This document shows, piece by piece, positions 58,939 through 64,000 of a stretch of 64,000 nt of DNA. Under the pieces are notes generated by a model that was given only the letters and a program-made list of their open reading frames with translations, was not told the origin of the DNA and searched no databases. The position numbers and the translations under genes were made by a program. This stretch comes from VRUE01 sp963725085 (GTDB lineage Bacteria; Actinomycetota; Thermoleophilia; Solirubrobacterales; 70-9), in contig CAVRXM010000007.1 in the NCBI GenBank assembly GCA_963725085.1, forward strand, positions 1 through 64,000, in the 5' to 3' direction. Numbering within the stretch: the stretch's first letter is position 1; each line of letters begins with the position of its first letter.

Positions 58939-61100
58939 GCGGGCCCGCCGGCGGCCACACGGCCGGATGCCGACGCGAGCGACTCCTCGAGCAGCTCCGT
59001 GATCTCCCGCAGCTGCAGCAGCTCCCCGCTCCCGGTCGTCTTGATCGCGTCCTCGTACATGGTGACGTCCTTGGGGCAGGCGACCACGAACAGATCCACC
59101 GCGCCAAGCGCCAGCGCCTCGCGGATCCGGTTCTCGGACGGTCGTTCGCCCTCGCCCTGATCGGCGACCCAGATCTGGCCGCCGCCGGCGCCGCAGCAGA
59201 AGGAGTTGTCGCGGTTGCGCGGCATCTCGGCCAGCTCGCAGCCGAGCAGGCGGATCAGCTCCCGCGGCGCGTCGTAGCCGCCGTTGTGACGCCCCAGGTA
59301 GCACGGGTCGTGGTAGGTGACCCGATGTCGGAGCGGGTCGCCCAGCTCGAGGGCGCCATCGAGCACGAGCTCCAGCAGCAGGTCGGTGTGATGGACGACC
59401 GTCCACGGCCCGCCGAACTCGCCGTACTCATGGGTCAGGGTGTTGAGGGAATGCGGGTCGCTGGTCAGGATCCGGTCGAAAGAGCATTTCGAGAGCTGCT
59501 CCCCGTTGTGCTCGGCGAGCAGTTCGAAGAGGCCCTCCTCACCCGCCCGGCGGACGTCATTGCCGGCGTTCCGCTCACCGTCGTAGAGGATCCCGAAATC
59601 GACGCCGGCTCGGTGCAGCAGCCCGGCGAGCGCCTGCGTCACCCGCTGGGAGCGGGGGTCGAACGAGGCGTAGTCGCCGACGAACCAGAGCAGCTCGACC
59701 TCCTCATCGCGGGCGTCCTTCACCTCGAACGGGAGCTCGGAGGCCCACTTGCCGCGCCTGCGCCGGCTCTGTCCGAGCGAGTTCCCCGAGCGATGGATCT
59801 GCTCCAGCGTCGCCTGCAGCCCGGCGTCGAGCTCGCCCTCGTCGAGCAGCCGGCGCCGCAGCTGGTTGATGATCGGCGCCTGCTCGATCCCCACCGGGCA
59901 GATCTCGACGCAGGCGTTGCATTGCATGCAGGACCAGACCGTCTCCGCCCTGATGCCGTCCTCGCCGAGGACCGACTCCCGCGGCGAGCCGTTCTCCCCG
60001 TCGCCGGCGTCGGAGAGCAGGCTGCCCAGCACGCCGCCGATCGGAGCGGATATCGGCTGCGCGCGCGCCCGCTCGTGGAGCTCGAGGACAACGTCGCGCG
60101 GCGAGAGGGGCCGGCCGGTGGCGAGCGCCGGGCACGCCTCGTGGCACTTGCCGCACCGGGTGCAGGCATCCAGCTGGAGCAGGTGAACGGCCGAGAAGTC
60201 GGCGAGCGATCCGTACCCGGCGGGCTCCTCGGCCCGCTCGGGGGGGATCGGCCGCAGCCGCTTGCCGGCCAGCGGGTCGCGGAGGACCATGCTCGCGTAG
60301 CTGGCGAGCATGTGGCTCGCCTTCGTGTAGGGGATCGAGGCAACGAAGACGATCGCCAACAGCCCGTGGAACCACCAGATGCCGTGCCGCCAGGCCGAGA
60401 GCGTCGCCTCGCCGGCGCCTTCGAAGGGCTGCGCGGCCAGCCAGCCACTGAACTGGAAGCCGTCGTAGCCGGGGTGTTCCATGGCGATCCTGACGCCCTC
60501 GAGCATGAACCCGGTGACCGCGATCGCCAACAAGCTGACGACGAAGACCCAGTCCCCGACCCGGTAGGCGCGGCGGCGGTCTTCCTGCGCCTCGCTGGGT
60601 CGGTCGGGCCGGCTGTAGTCCAGCTTTGCCGGACGCAGCACGGCGCGCCGCACCATCATCACCAGCAGCCCGGCGATGAGGGCCGTCCCGAGGAGGTTGA
60701 GGAGGGCCTTGAAGCCGAGATAGAAGTTGCCGACATAGAACGGCCTGCCGAAGATCGGCTCCACCACGTCGTGGGAGAGGGCGACCACCACGGTGCCGAC
60801 GGCGAGGACGACCCAGCCGTAGAAGATGCCGCGGTGAGCCCAGCCGGCGAGCGCGTCGCGGCGTGCCACTGTGAGTTGCGAGTAGACGCTGACGGTCGCC
60901 GACCAGAAGCGTCCCGGCAGCTCCCGAAGCGGCGGCAGGCCGTCGCGGTTGCCGTGGCGGTAGCGAAGCAATGGCCGGAGGACCCCGTAGAGGAAGACCG
61001 CAATCGAGACCGCGACGAGCGCGTACCAGAGCGCCTCGATCCCGGGCGGCATGTCCCAGAGAATCGGCCGCGACTTGACCTGCGCCAGGAGCGATGCCAC
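58926..61100 (-). CDS. Membrane-bound Fe-S oxidoreductase (ETF:quinone-type, heterodisulfide-reductase-like)
   Basis: About 724 residues from GTG 61100, two bases after the etfA stop. The N-terminal half is membranous: several helices between residues 10 and 330, resembling a nitrate-reductase-gamma cytochrome subunit with possible haem-binding His. Two 4Fe-4S motifs follow (CTRCGKCHEACPA and CMQCNACVEICPVG), then two CCG-type cysteine-rich domains (YHDPCYLGRHN, FCCGAGGGQIW). This layout matches the proposed EtfAB:(methyl)menaquinone oxidoreductases (DUF224/EMO) and DgcB-like proteins. With etfA and etfB directly upstream, it most likely passes electrons from ETF into the quinone pool. Confidence 0.88.
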   Translation of the reverse strand: MASLLAQVKSRPILWDMPPGIEALWYALVAVSIAVFLYGVLRPLLRYRHGNRDGLPPLRELPGRFWSATVSVYSQLTVARRDALAGWAHRGIFYGWVVLAVGTVVVALSHDVVEPIFGRPFYVGNFYLGFKALLNLLGTALIAGLLVMMVRRAVLRPAKLDYSRPDRPSEAQEDRRRAYRVGDWVFVVSLLAIAVTGFMLEGVRIAMEHPGYDGFQFSGWLAAQPFEGAGEATLSAWRHGIWWFHGLLAIVFVASIPYTKASHMLASYASMVLRDPLAGKRLRPIPPERAEEPAGYGSLADFSAVHLLQLDACTRCGKCHEACPALATGRPLSPRDVVLELHERARAQPISAPIGGVLGSLLSDAGDGENGSPRESVLGEDGIRAETVWSCMQCNACVEICPVGIEQAPIINQLRRRLLDEGELDAGLQATLEQIHRSGNSLGQSRRRRGKWASELPFEVKDARDEEVELLWFVGDYASFDPRSQRVTQALAGLLHRAGVDFGILYDGERNAGNDVRRAGEEGLFELLAEHNGEQLSKCSFDRILTSDPHSLNTLTHEYGEFGGPWTVVHHTDLLLELVLDGALELGDPLRHRVTYHDPCYLGRHNGGYDAPRELIRLLGCELAEMPRNRDNSFCCGAGGGQIWVADQGEGERPSENRIREALALGAVDLFVVACPKDVTMYEDAIKTTGSGELLQLREITELLEESLASASGRVAAGGPAQTG

Positions 61101-61102
61101 GG

Positions 61103-62065
61103 CTAGGCGAACTGCCGCTCGAGCTCTTCGGCGATGTCGAAAAGATCGGCGACGGCACCGTAATGGGCGACGGAGAAGATCGGGGCGTCCGGATCGCTGT
61201 TGACCGCGATGATGGTCCTCGCCTTCGACATTCCCGCGAGGTGCTGGACGGCTCCGGAGATACCCAACGCCAGGTAGACCGTCGGCGCGACGACCCGGCC
61301 TGACTGCCCGACCTGCCTCTCGCTCGCCACCCAGCCGGCGTCGACGAGCGGGCGCGAGGCGCTCAGCGTCGCCCCCATGAGCTCGGCGAGGCGCTCGAGC
61401 TCGGGAACCTGCTCTTCCTCCTCGACCCCGCGCCCGATCGAGAGCAGGAAGTTGGCGGTCGTGATGTCGACGTCGCCCGTCGGTGGGTCGTGGTACTCGA
61501 CGTGCTCGGTGCGGGCGCAATCTGCGATGTCCAGGGTGAGCGTGGTCAGCACGGCTTCACCGGCTCCCTCGGCCGGCTCGAAAGCGCCCTCTCTGAGCAG
61601 CAGGATGACCGTCCCCTTGCCGGGGAACTCGAGCTCTGCCGTGAGATGGTCACCGAAAGCGCCCCGCCTGGCGCGCAGGCCCTCCGGGCTCCAGGCCACC
61701 TCCGAGGCGTCGCTCGCGAAGCCGTGCCCGCCCCGGGCGGCGACCGCGGGCGCGAAGCCGAGCGAGGCGACGGTATGGCCGGCCAGCACCACGGCCGGCC
61801 GGCGCTGCTCGATCAGGGCCTCGAGCGCGGCCTGCGCGACGTGGGGCTCGAAGCGCTCGTGCGGCGAGCCGATCGCGAGGACCTCATCGACCCCGGCCAG
61901 GTTGACCGCGTCCGCCTGCGCCTCGGCTTCGCCGTCGAGGATCGCCACGGTGAGCGGGCCGGCGCCATCCTGCGTCAGGGCGCGGCCCGCCCCGATCAGC
62001 TCCAGGGTTCCCGGACGCAGGCCCTGGCCGGTCACCTCGCCGAGGATGAGCACCTCCGCGCTCAA
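61103..62065 (-). CDS. etfA: Electron transfer flavoprotein alpha subunit
   Basis: A 320-residue EtfA. The N-terminal domain begins EVLILGEVTGQGLRPGTLEL. The C-terminal FAD domain is diagnostic: ASRPLVDAGWVASERQVGQ, GRVVAPTVYLALGISGAVQH, and NSDPDAPIFSVAHYGAVAD. With EtfB it carries electrons from the flavoprotein dehydrogenase to the membrane Fe-S protein. It starts with TTG overlapping the etfB stop as TTGA and ends two bases before the Fe-S oxidoreductase start, so the three are one transcription unit. Confidence 0.93.
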   Translation of the reverse strand: MSAEVLILGEVTGQGLRPGTLELIGAGRALTQDGAGPLTVAILDGEAEAQADAVNLAGVDEVLAIGSPHERFEPHVAQAALEALIEQRRPAVVLAGHTVASLGFAPAVAARGGHGFASDASEVAWSPEGLRARRGAFGDHLTAELEFPGKGTVILLLREGAFEPAEGAGEAVLTTLTLDIADCARTEHVEYHDPPTGDVDITTANFLLSIGRGVEEEEQVPELERLAELMGATLSASRPLVDAGWVASERQVGQSGRVVAPTVYLALGISGAVQHLAGMSKARTIIAVNSDPDAPIFSVAHYGAVADLFDIAEELERQFA

Positions 62066-62838
62066 GTGGCCAGCTGCTCCCGGATGATCTCGGCGATCCG
62101 GCCGGCGATCGCGTCGGGGGAGCCCTCGAGCAGGGTCGCTCCCTGGCCGCGCTCCGGCGCCGAGAGGGTGACCGTGCGCGAACCGGCGACCTCCGCCATG
62201 TCCCTCTCATCGAGCCCGAGGTCGGACAGGCCGAGCAATTCGAGCGGCTTCTGGCGCGCCTGCTTGATCGCCCGCAGCGTCGCGTAGCGGGGCTCGTTGA
62301 TCCCCGTTTGCACGGTCAGCAGCGCCGGCAGCCGCACTCGCAGGATCTCGGCCGCGCCGCCTTCGAGCTCACGCTCGACGGTCAGCACATCGCCTTCGGC
62401 CTCGATCCCGCGAACGACGGCCACCCGCGGCCAGTCGAGCAGCCCGGCCAGGGCGATGCCGGTCGCCGCGTTGGCCGCGTCGGAGGACTGCACGCCGGTG
62501 AGCACCAGCTGGGGATCCTCGCGGCCGGCCAGCGCAGCCAGCACGGCGGCGATGGCGAGTGGATCGGCCTGCTCGAGCACCGGGTCCCAGATTCGCACGG
62601 CGCGATCGGCGCCCTTGGCCAGGGCGGCGCGCAGCGCCTCCTCCGCAGGCTCGCCGCCGACGGTCGCGACGACGACCTCGCCGCCGACGGCTTCGGCGAG
62701 CTGCAGGGCCGCCTCGAGCGAGAAGTCATCCCACTCGTTGACCCGCCACTCGAGCGAGTCCGGGCTGACGGTGGCCCCGGAGAGCTCGGCGTCGCCGTCG
62801 AGGACAGCGGCCTGCTTGATCGGAACGAGGATCCTCAG
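62062..62838 (-). CDS. etfB: Electron transfer flavoprotein beta subunit, CTG start
   Basis: About 258 residues from CTG 62838, beginning RILVPIKQAAVLDGDAEL, exactly where EtfB proteins start. WRVNEWDDFSLEAALQLAE, GADRAVRIWDP and LTGVQSSDAANAATGIALAGLL (nucleotide-binding region) follow. No ATG, GTG or TTG lies at the proper position; the first GTG is 80 codons in and would remove the AMP-binding domain. GTGAGG, which is also the stop region of the cupin gene, is a plausible ribosome-binding site seven to eight bases before CTG. The protein is otherwise of normal length and intact. Confidence 0.88.
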   Translation of the reverse strand: MRILVPIKQAAVLDGDAELSGATVSPDSLEWRVNEWDDFSLEAALQLAEAVGGEVVVATVGGEPAEEALRAALAKGADRAVRIWDPVLEQADPLAIAAVLAALAGREDPQLVLTGVQSSDAANAATGIALAGLLDWPRVAVVRGIEAEGDVLTVERELEGGAAEILRVRLPALLTVQTGINEPRYATLRAIKQARQKPLELLGLSDLGLDERDMAEVAGSRTVTLSAPERGQGATLLEGSPDAIAGRIAEIIREQLAT

Positions 62839-62847
62839 AGCGAGGCC

Positions 62848-63228
62848 TCACCCACCGAGCAGCTTGCCGGTGGAGTCGTGCGAGTGGAAGCCCTTGCGCA
62901 CCGTCTCCGTGACTTCCCATCGGGCGACCGTGCCCTCGGGGATGTAGGCGACATCCGCGGGGCCCAGCGTGATCGGCTCGCCTCCCTCGGGGGTGATCGT
63001 CACGCGACCCTCCACCAGGCAGAGCGTCTCCCCGGGGTGGGTGAGCATGAAGGTGCCCGGCGTGCAGTGCCAGACGCCGTTGTAGAGCGTGTTGTCATCC
63101 GATTGCCAGAGGATGGCCATGGTCGACTCGGGGTTACCCGAGATGATGTCCTCCTCCGGAATCGGCGCAGCCTCCATCGGCGCGTCCAGCACCGAGTAGC
63201 TCGGGATCTTGGTTGCCAGCTGTCCCAT
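62848..63228 (-). CDS. Cupin-domain protein
   Basis: A 126-residue single cupin barrel with ILWQSDDNTLYNGVWHCTPGTFML, then HPGETLCLVEGRVTITPEGG and LGPADVAYIPEGTVARWEV. The second cupin motif PEGTVARWEV is clear; a complete metal-binding His set is not obvious. The pattern resembles the EutQ/DUF861-like group. ATG 63228 has AAAGGTAAG upstream. It lies between the flavoprotein dehydrogenase and etfB in the same direction, only nine bases from etfB, so it is part of this pathway; a catalytic or sensing role is unproven. Confidence 0.82.
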   Translation of the reverse strand: MGQLATKIPSYSVLDAPMEAAPIPEEDIISGNPESTMAILWQSDDNTLYNGVWHCTPGTFMLTHPGETLCLVEGRVTITPEGGEPITLGPADVAYIPEGTVARWEVTETVRKGFHSHDSTGKLLGG

Positions 63229-63272
63229 GTTCTTACCTTTCGGTTTCGTTTCTCCTTTGGGTCCCGGTCCGC

Positions 63273-64000
63273 TCAGCTGGGCGGCGCGGCGACCTCTGGG
63301 CTCCTGGTTACGGTTGGAAGCTCGCGGATGAAGGGCAGCGGCTCGGACGGGTCCTCGCTGTCGATCTCTCGCGCCAGGCGATGGCCGTCGAAGATGTTTT
63401 CGGCGATCAGCCTGGGCGCCAGGCAGTCCCCGATCCGGTGGACCGACTCGATCTCCTCCGCCGCGAGGCGCTCGGGGTCAGCGCTCACCTCGCGGAAGAC
63501 GGCATCGCAGGGTTCGCGCTGGGTGACGAGGACGACGGCGTCGGCATCCCACTCGACCGGGTCCGGTGCCCAGATTCCCTGGCCTCGCACGCTCCCCGGC
63601 CCGATCTCGTTGACCAGATGCCCAGGAAGGATCGTCGCCCCCTGGGCGCGCAGTTCGCGGTTGACTCGGAACCCCTCACCCGTGAAGAACATGTACATCG
63701 CGAAGTTGGCGAACGGCGTCACCACGGTCACCTGCTTGCCGGCTGCGATCAGCATTTCCGCCATCGCCACCGCGGTGAAATAGCCGTCGGTGTCGTAGAC
63801 GAGGACCCTCTCGCCGTCGATCCGGCCGCCGGCCGCGAAGACTTCTTCAGGTGTGTGCACCGAATCGAGCTCGGCCCCCGGGATCGGCGCCTGGGTCGGG
63901 CCGTTCATTCCATCCGAGCGCCAGCGGGCGCCCGTCGCGAAGACGACGATGTCGGCGCCGTAGGTGAGGACCCCCTCCGTGTCGAGGTGGGTCTTGGCGA
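63273..64000 (-). CDS. C-terminal part of a TMADH/DgcA-type FMN/FAD oxidoreductase (cut by window edge)
   Basis: The C-terminal 240 residues of an old-yellow-enzyme-type flavoprotein of the trimethylamine-dehydrogenase, dimethylglycine-dehydrogenase (DgcA) or 2,4-dienoyl-CoA-reductase group; the barrel and Fe-S parts lie beyond 64000. VVFATGARWRSDGMNG is the family-typical end of the first nucleotide-binding half. VLVYDTDGYFTAVAMAEML is the second dinucleotide motif, and SVHRIGDCLAPRLIAENIFDGHRLAREID is the conserved C-terminal FAD/ADP segment. Co-transcription with etfB, etfA and the membrane Fe-S protein argues for an ETF-reducing amine or betaine dehydrogenase, rather than a dienoyl reductase. 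Confidence 0.88.
   Translation of the reverse strand, partial: AKTHLDTEGVLTYGADIVVFATGARWRSDGMNGPTQAPIPGAELDSVHTPEEVFAAGGRIDGERVLVYDTDGYFTAVAMAEMLIAAGKQVTVVTPFANFAMYMFFTGEGFRVNRELRAQGATILPGHLVNEIGPGSVRGQGIWAPDPVEWDADAVVLVTQREPCDAVFREVSADPERLAAEEIESVHRIGDCLAPRLIAENIFDGHRLAREIDSEDPSEPLPFIRELPTVTRSPEVAAPPS

Noticed and set aside
59286..61106. 606-codon plus-strand frame
   Set aside because: Antisense to the membrane Fe-S oxidoreductase; no motifs.

Overview
The window is high-GC DNA, most likely from an actinobacterium of the Thermoleophilia/Solirubrobacterales type. That placement is an inference from gene style: lysine- and glycine-rich C-terminal domains of secreted proteins at about 11.2-11.5 and 49.9-50.2 kb, many GTG/TTG starts, TTGA/GTGA stop-start overlaps, an MMPL transporter, and an HPF with a doubled C-terminal domain. 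No rRNA operon, CRISPR array or replication origin was seen.

Region 1 (1-7.7 kb) is decayed accessory DNA. It holds a multiply frameshifted FAD-dependent oxidoreductase, a frameshifted SRPBCC protein, a DUF1326 protein without a normal start, a small HTH protein, a GNAT acetyltransferase, and a broken IS481-type insertion sequence with readable terminal repeats and a likely target duplication. Two tRNA 3'-part remnants (Pro-GGG-like and initiator-Met-like) lie here. A third (Lys/Arg-like) is at 51.1 kb, next to other gene scraps.

Region 2 (7.8-29.5 kb) is a mosaic of housekeeping and envelope genes. It contains alpha/beta hydrolases, a polysaccharide deacetylase, a secreted protein with calcium-binding-type repeats, lipoproteins including an orphan glycine-betaine-type binding protein, an MMPL exporter, HPF, UspA, an RCK-gated channel with an unusual selectivity filter, a TetR-hydrolase-hydrolase unit behind a strong inverted repeat, HMG-CoA reductase, PEP synthase and a HEAT-repeat protein.

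Region 3 (29.6-45.8 kb) is the most interesting part: four co-directional minus-strand genes, tightly spaced. In transcription order they are an acyl-CoA dehydrogenase, a roughly 2,740-residue PUFA-synthase-like megasynthase (KS-AT-KS-ACP-ACP-ACP-KR-DH), a single-chain 1,867-residue acyl-CoA carboxylase with eukaryote-like domain order (BC-BCCP-central-CT), and an Sfp-type phosphopantetheinyl transferase. Together they could make malonyl-type extender units, activate the carrier domains, build and reduce a chain, and perhaps desaturate or saturate it. The product is unknown. The three ACP units are identical at the DNA level and carry Thr where the phosphopantetheine Ser is expected.

Region 4 (45.9-51.2 kb) has a GH65 phosphorylase with its beta-phosphoglucomutase-like partner, a VOC protein, gene fragments, and a VapC-like PIN toxin.

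Region 5 (51.3-64 kb) is a catabolic cluster: acetoacetyl-CoA synthetase, BKACE, metallo-hydrolase, carboxymuconolactone-decarboxylase-like protein, beta-hydroxyacid dehydrogenase, zinc alcohol dehydrogenase, crotonase, XRE-cupin regulator, then a membrane Fe-S oxidoreductase, EtfA, EtfB, a cupin and the C-terminal part of a TMADH/DgcA-like flavoprotein cut by the window edge. It suggests oxidation of an amine or quaternary-amine/beta-keto acid substrate, with electrons passing through ETF to the membrane.
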